From a virus: a DNA stretch of 27,605 nt. A model generated the notes under the pieces. The model had not been told where the DNA came from and searched no databases. It saw only the letters and a program-made list of their open reading frames with translations. Positions 14,163 to 22,594 of the stretch are shown piece by piece. The stretch's first letter is position 1, and the number at the start of each line of letters is the position of its first letter. The translations under genes and the position numbers were made by a program. The DNA is taken from positions 1-27,605 of the IMG/VR virus record IMGVR_UViG_3300014325_000036; one strand, 5' to 3'.

Positions 14163-14877
14163 AGCTCCACAGGTCTTTCCCAATGATCAGCGCAGTTGGG
14201 ATCAATGGACCAGGAACGTTCAGGTCAAGCCCGATGACAATTCGGTCACCACGATCACAATTGCGCCCAAAGCAGTTACTGATGAGAAATTTAGGGACAG
14301 CGCGCCCACGAGTGTCATTGGACGAAACGTCGATTCTCCTGGAGAGCCTGCGGATATTGTAGCGGGTGCCGACGATCGTTTTCTGGTGCGCCGCAGTGGG
14401 GCATTGGCCTTTGGGACCATAGGCGATAGTGATATTCCAGGTTCCATTGCTCGGGATACGGAAGTTACTGCCGGGGACGCGGCCGTCACGACGGCGTTTC
14501 AGACTGCCGATAGCGTAGTCGCGGCCAATGCCGCCAGCGCCCTCGCGGCGCATGTGGCAGCCGCAGATCCACATCCCGTCTATCTGACGCAGACCGAAGG
14601 GGACGCGCGATATGCCCAACTTTCGACGGTCCTGCAGGGCTCCGCGACCTATGACCCGCCTTCGCTGGCCGATGGCGCTGGAATAACCACGACAGTGACC
14701 TGTACTGGAGCAGCCCTGGGCGGTTTTGCCCGCGCCTCATTCTCGCTCGACCTCCAAGGAATTACCCTGACAGCCGATGTCTCGGCGACAAACACGGTCG
14801 CGGTGCGATTTCAAAATGAGTCAGGTGGAACACTCGATTTGGCTTCCGGAACCTTGAAGGTACGCGTCGACCCATGA
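14152..14877 (+). CDS. Tail needle or fibre at the P22 gp26 position
   Basis: This 241-residue protein occupies the place of P22 gp26, the trimeric tail needle (233 residues). The N-terminal part (PLRAPQVFPNDQRSWDQWTRNVQV) could be the attachment tip. A helical Ala-rich middle (AFQTADSVVAANAASALAAHVAA) and then PHPVYLTQTEGDARYAQ follow; the latter is a tail-fibre repeat-like motif. The C-terminus is beta-rich. These features fit an elongated trimer plugging the tail. Sequence similarity to gp26 itself is not evident by eye, so a short fibre is an alternative. It overlaps gp10-like by 11 bases and the following gene by ATGA. Confidence 0.65.
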   Translation: MPLRAPQVFPNDQRSWDQWTRNVQVKPDDNSVTTITIAPKAVTDEKFRDSAPTSVIGRNVDSPGEPADIVAGADDRFLVRRSGALAFGTIGDSDIPGSIARDTEVTAGDAAVTTAFQTADSVVAANAASALAAHVAAADPHPVYLTQTEGDARYAQLSTVLQGSATYDPPSLADGAGITTTVTCTGAALGGFARASFSLDLQGITLTADVSATNTVAVRFQNESGGTLDLASGTLKVRVDP

Positions 14878-15140
14878 CCGAATTCGAAATGGCGATCATC
14901 GCCGAACTGAAGAAACTCAACGCGAACATGGAGAAGCTGCTGTGCTTTCAGAAGCTCGCAGCCCAACACTATGCTGACAAGTATCGTGCCGCAATGGGAT
15001 CAGCTCCCTCAGCATCTCACCTGGAACGAGAAACTGGCGTATCTCACGCATCAGTTCCTGACTATGGAGCAAACGGGATGTCCACTGAAGCATCGCTTCG
15101 AGAAGGGCCTCTACATCCGAGAAATCGAGATTCCGGCTGA
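14874..15140 (+). CDS. Small coiled-coil protein overlapping the cupin-SET gene
   Basis: ATG 14874 overlaps the previous stop (ATGA). The first ~45 residues (MTEFEMAIIAELKKLNANME, then LLCFQKLAAQHYADKYRAAM) form a convincing amphipathic helix or coiled coil. From about residue 33 the gene lies inside the next gene's frame, and the C-terminal half looks disordered and less constrained. The predicted length is 88 residues. The coupling supports translation, but the real functional part may be only the N-terminal helix. It has no known family; it lies where P22 has gp14. Confidence 0.5.
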   Translation: MTEFEMAIIAELKKLNANMEKLLCFQKLAAQHYADKYRAAMGSAPSASHLERETGVSHASVPDYGANGMSTEASLREGPLHPRNRDSG

Positions 15141-15792
15141 GACGGTCATCATTGGCCGCATTCATCGGCATGGACATGTCTGTCAGCTTCTGAAAGGCGA
15201 TCTCGTGCTGATCCACCGGGGAGGGACACGGGAAGGCTTTCGCGCTCCCTCGCAGATCATGACAGAACCCGGCTATCAGATGGTGGTCTACGCCGTCACC
15301 GACGTGGTCGCGCAGACGGTGCATCCGAATCCCACGGAAGAGCGCGATATCGCGAAGCTGGAGGCCGATATTTTCGAGTCCCAAGAGGATTTGCTGCGGC
15401 TTGGCGAGCAGGTCAAAGAGCGCGTCCTATATGGGCGAATGTTAGTAGATCATGGCATCGATGAGGCCGCACTCCGTCCTCTCATTGAGGATGAATCAGA
15501 CCAGATTCCATTCCCTGGTGAATATCCTGTTCGGGTCGGACCTTCTTCGATTCAAGGACTCGGCCTCTTGGCCACAAAATCCATTGCCGCAGGAAGCCGG
15601 ATCGCACCTGTCCGTATCGGGGGCAAAAGGACTCCTGCGGGACGCTATGCCAATCATGGATCTGCCCCCAATGCGCAAATGAAACGAGCGGAAGGCGGCA
15701 CCATTGAACTGGTTTCTCTCAAGGAAATCCCCGCAGGCGCTGAAATTCTGGTGGATTATCGACACGCTTTCCAAGTGGGAAGACAATCATGA
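14971..15792 (+). CDS. Cupin-SET domain fusion protein (putative lysine methyltransferase)
   Basis: This 273-residue protein combines two domains. Residues about 40-135 form a cupin-like barrel: HRFEKGLYIREIEIPAETVIIG, an H-x-H-x-H cluster at H65/H67/H69, LLKGDLVLI, APSQIMTEPGYQMVVYAVTDV and H118, followed by TEERDIAKLEADIF. This matches a cupin-like protein seen in phage virion operons. Residues about 185-265 resemble a compact SET domain, which transfers methyl from S-adenosylmethionine to lysine: SSIQGLGLLATKSIAAGSRIAP, RYANHGSAPNA at 225-235 (the RxxNHSCxPN motif) and GAEILVDYR at 256-264. The domain is short and the usual Cys of motif III is replaced by Ala. The start at 14971 has no strong RBS; ATG 15064 is a weaker alternative. 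The target could be a virion protein. Confidence 0.85.
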   Translation: MLTSIVPQWDQLPQHLTWNEKLAYLTHQFLTMEQTGCPLKHRFEKGLYIREIEIPAETVIIGRIHRHGHVCQLLKGDLVLIHRGGTREGFRAPSQIMTEPGYQMVVYAVTDVVAQTVHPNPTEERDIAKLEADIFESQEDLLRLGEQVKERVLYGRMLVDHGIDEAALRPLIEDESDQIPFPGEYPVRVGPSSIQGLGLLATKSIAAGSRIAPVRIGGKRTPAGRYANHGSAPNAQMKRAEGGTIELVSLKEIPAGAEILVDYRHAFQVGRQS

Positions 15793-16499
15793 GTAGCGTC
15801 GCTGTAGCCGTTGGAGCCGCGGCGGTTATCGGGGCCGGGGCTGCTGTCTACTCAGCTAATAAGCAAGCGGGCGCAGTCAGGTCAGCCGCGAATTCCTCGA
15901 TTGCCGAGCAGAACGCTGAATACAACCAGACGCGTGCCGATCAGGCCCCCTGGCGCACCACGGGTGCCAGCGCATTGGATCAGATCGCCAAGCTCTATGG
16001 CCTGGATACGGTCGATGCCAACGGAAACACAATCAAGGGGAGTGGCAAAGCCGACTTCTCCGGATTTACTACTGCCCCAGACTACACTTTTGCTCAACAG
16101 CAGGGGCAGGATGCGATCAATCGCTCTGCAGCTGCGCGCGGAGGATTGCTCTCCGGGGCTGCCGTCAAAGCGGGGGAGACATATGCCTCGGGTCTTGCCT
16201 CGCAGAACTTCCAGAACTATGTGGGTAACCTGGAAGGCGTTGCGGGTTCAGGGCAAGCAGCAACGAATGCCACGCAGGCGGCCGGTACCAACATGGCAAA
16301 TCAGAACAGTGCCGCCATCATGGGTGCGGGTAATGCGCGCGCCTCCGCTTATGGAAGCATCGGCTCGACGATCGGCAACACGGCGAATGGTCTGGCGAGC
16401 AATTATCTGCTCTACAAATATCTCAACCCGGGGACGGCTACGGCGATCGCGCCCAACACCAGCGGCTTTGGTCCGGCAAGTGGCGGAGTATACGGCTGA
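15789..16499 (+). CDS. DNA transfer/ejection protein, P22 gp7-like position
   Basis: This 236-residue protein (P22 gp7: 229) begins with a hydrophobic, small-residue helix (VAVAVGAAAVIGAGAAVYSANKQ) that may insert in membranes. An Ala/Gln/Asn-rich helical body follows. The block YTFAQQQGQDAINRSAAARGGLLSGAAVKAGETYASGLASQNFQNY is typical of phage DNA-transfer proteins (the p32-like group). It ends in a Gly-rich tail. Such proteins are packed in the capsid and ejected first to build a channel across the cell envelope. It overlaps the SET gene by ATGA and the next gene by TGATG. Confidence 0.85.
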   Translation: MSSVAVAVGAAAVIGAGAAVYSANKQAGAVRSAANSSIAEQNAEYNQTRADQAPWRTTGASALDQIAKLYGLDTVDANGNTIKGSGKADFSGFTTAPDYTFAQQQGQDAINRSAAARGGLLSGAAVKAGETYASGLASQNFQNYVGNLEGVAGSGQAATNATQAAGTNMANQNSAAIMGAGNARASAYGSIGSTIGNTANGLASNYLLYKYLNPGTATAIAPNTSGFGPASGGVYG

Positions 16500-17932
16500 T
16501 GGCATACGAACCCATCAATCTCGGCGACATCTATGCTCAGGCGCAGAGCATCAAGGCCATGCAGCAGAAAGGGCAGCTCGGAGCCCTGCAGCTACAGGAA
16601 GCGCAGAAAGCGCAGGGCGACCAAGCAGGTATCGATCAGGCATTGCAGGCCAATCCCAACGCCTCGCTATCCGATCTCATCAAGGCCGGTGGCGGCATGG
16701 CAGGCGTGCAGGCCTCCACTCAGATCGGCGCTGCGCGTACGGCCGATCTGACCAACCATTACCGGCAAACGTACATTGCCGCTACACAGGTGGCGAATTC
16801 GGACAATCCGTTGGCCACGATACAACAGGTCGCGCCCGATTTTCCGAAGCAATTTGATTCCGTTCACGGTCCGGGGGCATGGGAGAAGTTCTCCCAAGAT
16901 CCCAATATGGTGAAGCAGCAGGCTGCCCAAGTCGCCCAGGATGCTCTGTCTGGACTGGTCGACCCTGACAAGCAGTTCCAAGCTCACCAGACAATGATCG
17001 AGAATCATTACAAGCAGGAAGGGCCCGGCGGCGAACTCGCACGCAACCAGAACACGATCGCGGCCGAGAATGCTCGGCAGCAGGCAACGCAGGCGGCCGA
17101 AGATCGCCGGGCCGCAGCGGCTCGTGGTGTCACCATGCGCGGTCAGGACCTCGAAGCCCAGGCGCGTGGCATTCCGGCCGGCTATGAGCGCGACCCCAAC
17201 AACCCAGGCGCATTACGACCGATTGTCGGTGGTCCGCACGACCCGAACGCAACCTCTGCCGGCATGGACTCTCGCAGCTCGGTGATGTTCAACCGCGTCG
17301 CGGCATCTGCCAATGAGGCAGTCACGGCACTGCGGAACATTGCCGAGCTCCCCGCCGGCACGAGCACCGGCTGGTTCGGGAGTTCACAACCGGGACATAG
17401 CCTCATGGACTCCGTGAAGGGCGTGCTGACCCAGAAAGTCACGAGCCAGGAAGCCCAGGACTACAAGACCATGATTGCGGGCGTCTCGCGCTCGCTCTCC
17501 ACGATCGAAACCGCGGGCCTGGCGCCCAATGGCTCGATCACGCATTCGATGGATAGCATCACGCTCAACGAGGGTGATTCGCAGCTCACGAAATTACGCA
17601 AACTCGCCGAGACACGGCAGATCATCGAGAAGGGCATCGAGCCAAATCTCTCGAATCCGAAATTGGCGCCAGCCCAACGCGACCTGATTACCCGGATCAT
17701 TTCCGACGTGCAGACCGCGATTCCCTTCACGCAGCACGACATCACGCAGTTGCAGCAGTCGAAGAATCCGAACGCGACGTTGCTCGACTTCGCGCGCAAG
17801 ACAGGACTGCCCACGACCGCAGGCGCCACTTCCCAGGCTCCTGTCAAAATTCAATCGGATGCGGACTACGCGAAACTGCCCTCCGGAGCGCAGTACACGG
17901 CCCCTGACGGGACGCTGCGGACGAAGCGATGA
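16499..17932 (+). CDS. Internal virion/ejection protein, P22 gp20-like position
   Basis: This 477-residue protein (P22 gp20: 471) is mostly helical, with high Gln and Ala content. The N-terminus AYEPINLGDIYAQAQSIKAMQQK and a middle coiled region (ELARNQNTIAAENARQQATQAAEDRRAAAARG) support an elongated internal virion protein. The C-terminal half contains regular helices (DLITRIISDVQTAIPFTQHDI). No enzyme motif is visible. It probably travels with its neighbours into the host during DNA entry. It is joined to the next gene by ATGA at 17929-17932. Function is assigned by size and place, since these proteins diverge strongly. Confidence 0.8.
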   Translation: MAYEPINLGDIYAQAQSIKAMQQKGQLGALQLQEAQKAQGDQAGIDQALQANPNASLSDLIKAGGGMAGVQASTQIGAARTADLTNHYRQTYIAATQVANSDNPLATIQQVAPDFPKQFDSVHGPGAWEKFSQDPNMVKQQAAQVAQDALSGLVDPDKQFQAHQTMIENHYKQEGPGGELARNQNTIAAENARQQATQAAEDRRAAAARGVTMRGQDLEAQARGIPAGYERDPNNPGALRPIVGGPHDPNATSAGMDSRSSVMFNRVAASANEAVTALRNIAELPAGTSTGWFGSSQPGHSLMDSVKGVLTQKVTSQEAQDYKTMIAGVSRSLSTIETAGLAPNGSITHSMDSITLNEGDSQLTKLRKLAETRQIIEKGIEPNLSNPKLAPAQRDLITRIISDVQTAIPFTQHDITQLQQSKNPNATLLDFARKTGLPTTAGATSQAPVKIQSDADYAKLPSGAQYTAPDGTLRTKR

Positions 17933-20202
17933 GTTGGCAGGATGATCCAATAATCCCTTCTGCAGCGTCTGCATGGCAATCTGATCCAATCGTCAATGAT
18001 TCGACGCCGTCGACTCAGACGGAAAGCCCTTCAGTCTTGCACGAGTTAGGACGCACGGCAGCTATGCAGACAGGTGAGTTCGTTAAAGGAGCGGCGTCGC
18101 TTCTGGCATTGCCTACGGATACTATCGTGCGATTGATAAATTTGGGAGCTGGGCGTCGGGTAATGACACCCGCTGCAGAAACGATCGCTGCGGGCATTGA
18201 TTCCATTACCCCGCAGCCGCGTAATGCTACGGAGCGCGTTACGAATGCGATTGTCCGCAATTTAGGTGGTGCCACAACTGGAATCGGCGTCGGTAATGCG
18301 ATTACGGGTGTAGTCGGTTCTGCTTTAGCGGCCAATCCGGGCCAACAATTGGCCGCGAGTGTCACCGGCGCCGGAGCACAACAAATCGCAGCCGAGAAGG
18401 GCGCGGGACCAATAGGGCAGACTGTTGCGGGGGTGGCCGGCGCGTTGGCGCCGAGCGTTGGATCGGCAGCGTTGAGTGGGATAGCTCGCGGGGCTGTTCG
18501 CGGTGGCGAAGCCGGACGTCAGGCGATGGCGGATAATATTCAGGCATTCCAGGCAGCAGGCACCACATCCACAGTCGGACAGGCGACTCAAGGTCGAATC
18601 GCACAGGCTACGGAGGCACTCTTATCCAAGACCCCAGGCGCGGCCGGTCGGATGGTGAGCACGGCTCAGCAGCAAGCGGACCAGATCGGCGCGAAGATCG
18701 GGCAGATCGCCGATAACCTCGCACCCCAGGCCAGTGGCGAACAGGCTGGTCGTGCGGTGACCAAGGGCATATCTGGGGAAGGTGGTTTCATCGACCAGTT
18801 CAAGGCCAAACAGCAGCAGCTATATGACCACCTTGATCAGCACATTTCTCAAACCGCGCCGGTCGACGTGTCTAACGCGCAAGCCGCTCTCGCCAAACTG
18901 AATGCTTCGATTCCGGGTGCGCCGAATATCTCGAAATTCTTCAAGAACGCCAAGATCAGTGGCATCAATGATGCGCTTCAGGCGGACCTGAATACTCCGC
19001 CGCCGGCCGCAGATGACCTAGCTAAAACTCTCTCAAAGCTGGATGCGTTACGGAACTCCCGGAACCTCGCCTCCCAAGAGGCCGGAAAATTCGCCGCTCA
19101 GGCGAATGACGAGATTGGACGGGCTAACGATTTCGTTCCAGTACCGGGCCAGCCCAGGATCCCAGGCCGCTATTCGCCTTTCCCCGCGCGCGCGGCAGAT
19201 GCGGCTGCCGCTGCGCAGGATGCTACTCAGATCGCTCAGTCAAAGATTCCGCAGATCAATTCGACCAAAGCGCAGATCGATCAACTCCAGCAGATCGTCG
19301 ATGAATCCAATGGGAAACTGCCTTATCAAGCGGTGAAGCAACTTCGGACGCTCGTTGGTGATCAACTCTCTGACTGGACCATGACGAGCGATGTACCCCG
19401 TAGTAAGTGGAAAGCACTTTACGGGGCCTTGAGTTCGGACCTAGAAGGCGCGGCGCAGGCTGCCGGGCCGGATGCGACAGCAGCATGGCAACGCGCCAAC
19501 AACTACACCCGAGCCGGCATGCAACGTCTGGACATGCTGAGTTCTGTTATCGACAAGAATGGAGGGCCTGAGGCGGTCTACAAAGCCGTCACCTCAGGCA
19601 CACGAGAGGGCGCCACAACTCTGCGAGCCGTCATGCAAAGTCTGCCCGAGGAAGCGCAAAAGACTCTCTCAGCGACCGTCCTGCGGCGTCTGGGAAGCGC
19701 CAAGGCCGGCGTGCAGGATGATACGGGTGGAGTTTTCAGCACCGAGACATTCCTGACTAACTGGAACACGATGTCTCCGCAGGCCAAAGCGGCGTTGTTC
19801 GATCGATATGGACCTGCGTTTCGGCAGAACATGGATCAGATCGCGAAGGTCGCTTCCAACCTGCGCGACGGTTCTAGCGTGTTCAAGAATCCGTCAGGTA
19901 CAGGGCAGGCCATGGCGCAGATCGGCGCTTTTGGAGCCTTTACCGGCGCGTTATTCAGCCACAATCTTCCGGTCGCGGGCGGTATCGCCGGTTCCGTGGC
20001 GACGTCTAACCTCATAGCACGTCTGATGACCAACCCTAATGCGGTGAAATGGCTCGCTACAACAACGAAAGCGCCTTTGAGCGCTGCTCCGGCTCTACTG
20101 AATCGCGCGGCGCAGTCCAATGATCCCGACTTAAAAGAGTTCGCCCTACAGGTACGAGCAGAGCAGGGCAATCAACCCGATCAGCAGGGCAACGGGAAAT
20201 AA
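17929..20202 (+). CDS. Large ejection protein, P22 gp16-like position
   Basis: This 757-residue protein closes the ejection trio (P22 gp16 has 609 residues). It begins MSWQDDPIIPSAASAWQSDP, a tryptophan-Asp-pro repeat common at the start of phage internal virion proteins. Several small-residue hydrophobic stretches (ITGVVGSALAANPGQQLAASVTG, VAGVAGALAPSVGSAALSGIARG and, near the C-terminus, IGAFGAFTGALFSHNLPVAGGIAGSVA) could pass into membranes. Long helices lie between. No lytic transglycosylase motif is seen. Its last 57 bases overlap a candidate antisense gene. After it the late operon has a 163-base gap before the tailspike. Confidence 0.82.
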   Translation: MSWQDDPIIPSAASAWQSDPIVNDSTPSTQTESPSVLHELGRTAAMQTGEFVKGAASLLALPTDTIVRLINLGAGRRVMTPAAETIAAGIDSITPQPRNATERVTNAIVRNLGGATTGIGVGNAITGVVGSALAANPGQQLAASVTGAGAQQIAAEKGAGPIGQTVAGVAGALAPSVGSAALSGIARGAVRGGEAGRQAMADNIQAFQAAGTTSTVGQATQGRIAQATEALLSKTPGAAGRMVSTAQQQADQIGAKIGQIADNLAPQASGEQAGRAVTKGISGEGGFIDQFKAKQQQLYDHLDQHISQTAPVDVSNAQAALAKLNASIPGAPNISKFFKNAKISGINDALQADLNTPPPAADDLAKTLSKLDALRNSRNLASQEAGKFAAQANDEIGRANDFVPVPGQPRIPGRYSPFPARAADAAAAAQDATQIAQSKIPQINSTKAQIDQLQQIVDESNGKLPYQAVKQLRTLVGDQLSDWTMTSDVPRSKWKALYGALSSDLEGAAQAAGPDATAAWQRANNYTRAGMQRLDMLSSVIDKNGGPEAVYKAVTSGTREGATTLRAVMQSLPEEAQKTLSATVLRRLGSAKAGVQDDTGGVFSTETFLTNWNTMSPQAKAALFDRYGPAFRQNMDQIAKVASNLRDGSSVFKNPSGTGQAMAQIGAFGAFTGALFSHNLPVAGGIAGSVATSNLIARLMTNPNAVKWLATTTKAPLSAAPALLNRAAQSNDPDLKEFALQVRAEQGNQPDQQGNGK

Positions 20203-20316
20203 TATCGCACCGATAAAGGCGAGGCTATAGCCGAGGTCCTGCCAAAACGAAAACGTCGGCGGCGGCTCGCGCAGGAACGGCGCGTATTGACCAGGCTTCT
20301 TTATGAATTTCTTCAC
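20146..20316 (-). CDS. Candidate 56-residue antisense membrane protein
   Basis: On the minus strand GTG at 20316-20314 opens a frame ending in TAG at 20148-20146. The product begins MKKFIKKPGQYAPFLREPPP and continues with FSFWQDLGYS and a single ~25-residue hydrophobic segment (LAFIGAILFPVALLIGLIALL). A basic, Pro-rich N-terminus and one clear membrane helix are typical of real small phage membrane proteins. It fills most of the gap between the ejection and tailspike genes and overlaps the former by 57 bases antisense. The RBS is weak (AGG). It is the only minus-strand candidate inside the late operon, so it may instead be chance. Confidence 0.4.
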   Translation of the reverse strand: MKKFIKKPGQYAPFLREPPPTFSFWQDLGYSLAFIGAILFPVALLIGLIALLCSYL

Positions 20317-20365
20317 GTCGCCTGCCGGTTAAAGGCTACGGACTCTATTTTCCATAAGGTGAACG

Positions 20366-22303
20366 ATGGCAATTTTGTTTTCGCCGCCGCGATTCAAGGC
20401 AACGGATAAGAGCAATGCTCCCATCTCCGGAGCGTTCCTGCAATTCTTCCAGTACCAGACCTCGACGTTACAGCCGATCTACACCGACAGCACGCTGCAA
20501 ATTCCGCTGCTCAATCCGCTCAAGGCCGATGCGAACGGCCTGTTCCCGGAGATTTGGCTCGATGATTCACTTCCCCCGTATAAGGTCATTTTCGCATCTC
20601 CCGACACGAACGATCCCACCCTTCCCGGTACCGTCATCTGGTCCATACAACAATACAATTCGACATTCTCCGTTGACGTATTGATTCCGCTACTCAATCC
20701 CCGCACTGCCGCCGAGATCTCCGCCGGGGTGATACCCACGAACTACGCCTATGCACCGGGTATCGTGGACCGCTACGGCACGAATACGACACCCGGCACG
20801 ACAGACATGTCGACTGCCGTGAGGCAGGCTCTGGATTCAGTACCGTTTACCGGCGGGATAATCCAATTCCTGCCGAATGCGACCTATATGATCGGGTCTG
20901 TTGTGTATATCCCGCAGCGTCGAAATGCCACCACAGGTGTCGGCGGAATCATCATCGAGGGCAATAATTGCATCCTCACCGGTACGGGACTCGGCTCAGG
21001 TAGCACAGGAAACGGGAATTTCAGCTCCGGGGCTGCGATGTTCGAGACCGGTACGGGTGTTTACAGCACGGTAGCCAAAGGGGGGGCCACCAATTTTGGC
21101 CTGGGGAATGAGCTGGCCACCACTCTCCACGACCATGATGTCATCCGCAATGTCAACTTCATCAACTTCGGCCTGGCCTTGCACCTATTCAACTTCGTGT
21201 TGGGCTGTAAGCTGGAGAATCTCTATTTTTCCACCGGCTACACTGCGGTCTCAGATGCCCGTTGTTTCTACTCAGTATGGGACAATGTATGCACCTCGTT
21301 TCAACAGTCCGGAGCGGGCAGCGCGACCTATGCAAGTTTCGCACTCGCCGATAACATCAATGACCGGACCTTTCTCGGCTGTCGGGCCATCGGCGCGATT
21401 CCCAGCGGAGGCGCCTCGATTGGCTGGCAGGTATCGAATGGAGTCCAAGGGTGCGCCTGGATCGGCTGCTCAGCGGAGCAATGCGGCACAGGATTTCTGA
21501 ATCTCGGCTCTATTCTGGGCGCCACCTGGGCAGGTGGCTACTTCGAGACCAACAGCGTTGCTGCCATGAACCTGGGTGGGGTGGGCGCCGGCAACGTCGT
21601 CATGAATATAGATGCCAATGATTTTATTAGCACCGCCGGAAATCAGCCCATCTCCATCACGGCAAATTCATGGGTAGGCGGTCGGCTGGGGCGGTCTAAT
21701 AATTTCAGTGGATTCGACGCCAGTAATAATACCGTGGTCCTGACAGCTGCATCGAATGCCGTCACAGTAGAGATTCCGGTGCAGGGATTTACGGAATCGC
21801 AAAGTACGGCAACTGCAATCAGAATTCCCGCCGGCTATCAATTGGGCGGTGGAGTGCAGATCGACGGGCGCCGGGTAGTTTACGTATCTTCGGTGGGTGG
21901 TCAGTCAGAATTGATTTCCGAACGGATCACCAACACAGGCACCCCTGATTTCGCCTACAGCGGGGGCCCGGTGCAGGAGGCGTTTGAGACGGGATACTGG
22001 CTGCCTTTCTGTACGCAGACCAATACTTCAGGAAACTCGGCGCTTCTGACTCAGATCACCTGGTCTACTGAGAGAATGGTAGTGGTCTTTGATCTCTTCG
22101 GGACCATTACGGCGGGCGGCTCAGGCACTGTGCAGCTCTCTGGGATCATTTTCGCAGGAGGGGCGTGGGTGATACGGGGCGACACCAACGCCACCTATAC
22201 TGTTGGCGGTATCAACAATAGCGGAAAACTCCAGGTCGGTATCAGCGGCTCCGGCATGTCTGGCAAAACGATTTCCTGGCAGGGACAGATCCGCCACGTA
22301 TGA
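20366..22303 (+). CDS. Tailspike with P22-like head-binding domain
   Basis: This 645-residue protein (P22 gp9: 667) is the trimeric receptor-binding spike. Residues 1-110 match the head-binding domain pattern: FSPPRFKATDKSNAPISGAFLQFFQYQTSTLQPIYTD, NPLKADANGLFPEIWLDDSLPPYKVIF. From about 130, VDRYGTNTTPGTTDMSTAVRQALDSVPFTGGIIQFLPNATYMIG is a pectate-lyase-like beta-helix entry, followed by strand repeats (IIIEGNNCILTGTG, VIRNVNFINFGLALHLFNFVLGCKLENLYF). The C-terminus is a separate beta-rich trimerisation or binding part. Asp and Glu residues in the helix could cleave surface polysaccharide, but a catalytic set cannot be picked by eye. AAGGTGA precedes the ATG. Host range is expected to depend on it. 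Confidence 0.92.
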   Translation: MAILFSPPRFKATDKSNAPISGAFLQFFQYQTSTLQPIYTDSTLQIPLLNPLKADANGLFPEIWLDDSLPPYKVIFASPDTNDPTLPGTVIWSIQQYNSTFSVDVLIPLLNPRTAAEISAGVIPTNYAYAPGIVDRYGTNTTPGTTDMSTAVRQALDSVPFTGGIIQFLPNATYMIGSVVYIPQRRNATTGVGGIIIEGNNCILTGTGLGSGSTGNGNFSSGAAMFETGTGVYSTVAKGGATNFGLGNELATTLHDHDVIRNVNFINFGLALHLFNFVLGCKLENLYFSTGYTAVSDARCFYSVWDNVCTSFQQSGAGSATYASFALADNINDRTFLGCRAIGAIPSGGASIGWQVSNGVQGCAWIGCSAEQCGTGFLNLGSILGATWAGGYFETNSVAAMNLGGVGAGNVVMNIDANDFISTAGNQPISITANSWVGGRLGRSNNFSGFDASNNTVVLTAASNAVTVEIPVQGFTESQSTATAIRIPAGYQLGGGVQIDGRRVVYVSSVGGQSELISERITNTGTPDFAYSGGPVQEAFETGYWLPFCTQTNTSGNSALLTQITWSTERMVVVFDLFGTITAGGSGTVQLSGIIFAGGAWVIRGDTNATYTVGGINNSGKLQVGISGSGMSGKTISWQGQIRHV

Positions 22304-22336
22304 CGCGCGACATGGGCGTTATAAAATGAGAGAGAA

Positions 22337-22594
22337 ATGCCGGAATGGTTGATTCCAGTTCTAACCTTCATCACAGGCGGCTTAGGAGGCTATATCGGGG
22401 CGAGTCGCAAAGTCATTGTGATGGAAGTCCACATCAAGGACCTGATGAGATGGAGGGATAGCGCCAATTCTAAATTGACCGCCTACAACGAGGACATTCT
22501 CATTCATGATATCGAATTACAGACTGTCATGACTAAACTTGCGATTCCGCGCGCCAAGCGCCAACGGTTTAGGAAAGGGGATATAACCTCGTGA
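22337..22594 (+). CDS. Small membrane protein with N-terminal helix
   Basis: This 85-residue protein starts behind AGAGAGAA. Residues about 4-23 (WLIPVLTFITGGLGGYIGAS) are a hydrophobic glycine-rich membrane segment, and the rest is charged and helical (HIKDLMRWRDSANSKLTAYNEDI). It ends in a basic tail (RAKRQRFRKGD). The layout resembles small phage membrane proteins at the start of lysis cassettes, but no holin family is clear. The gene overlaps the next through GTGA at 22591-22594. Alternatives are a lysis regulator or superinfection protein. Confidence 0.7.
   Translation: MPEWLIPVLTFITGGLGGYIGASRKVIVMEVHIKDLMRWRDSANSKLTAYNEDILIHDIELQTVMTKLAIPRAKRQRFRKGDITS

Noticed and set aside
13966-14619. 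Minus-strand frame of 217 codons across the gp10-like/needle junction
   Set aside because: It is antisense to two supported genes and has the irregular composition of a shadow frame.
15811-16857. Arg/Ser/Pro-rich forward frame of 348 codons
   Set aside because: It overlaps the gp7-like and gp20-like genes in another frame, is highly basic without domains, and has no RBS.
20223-20232. Palindrome GGCTATAGCC in the gap before the tailspike
   Set aside because: Ten-base palindromes arise often by chance in 27 kb and it has no paired operator or clear promoter beside it.
22299-22336. TATAAA at 22318-22323 as a promoter for the lysis genes
   Set aside because: The nearest -35-like TATGAC is only 13 bases upstream, and no extended -10 TG is present, so it was not listed.
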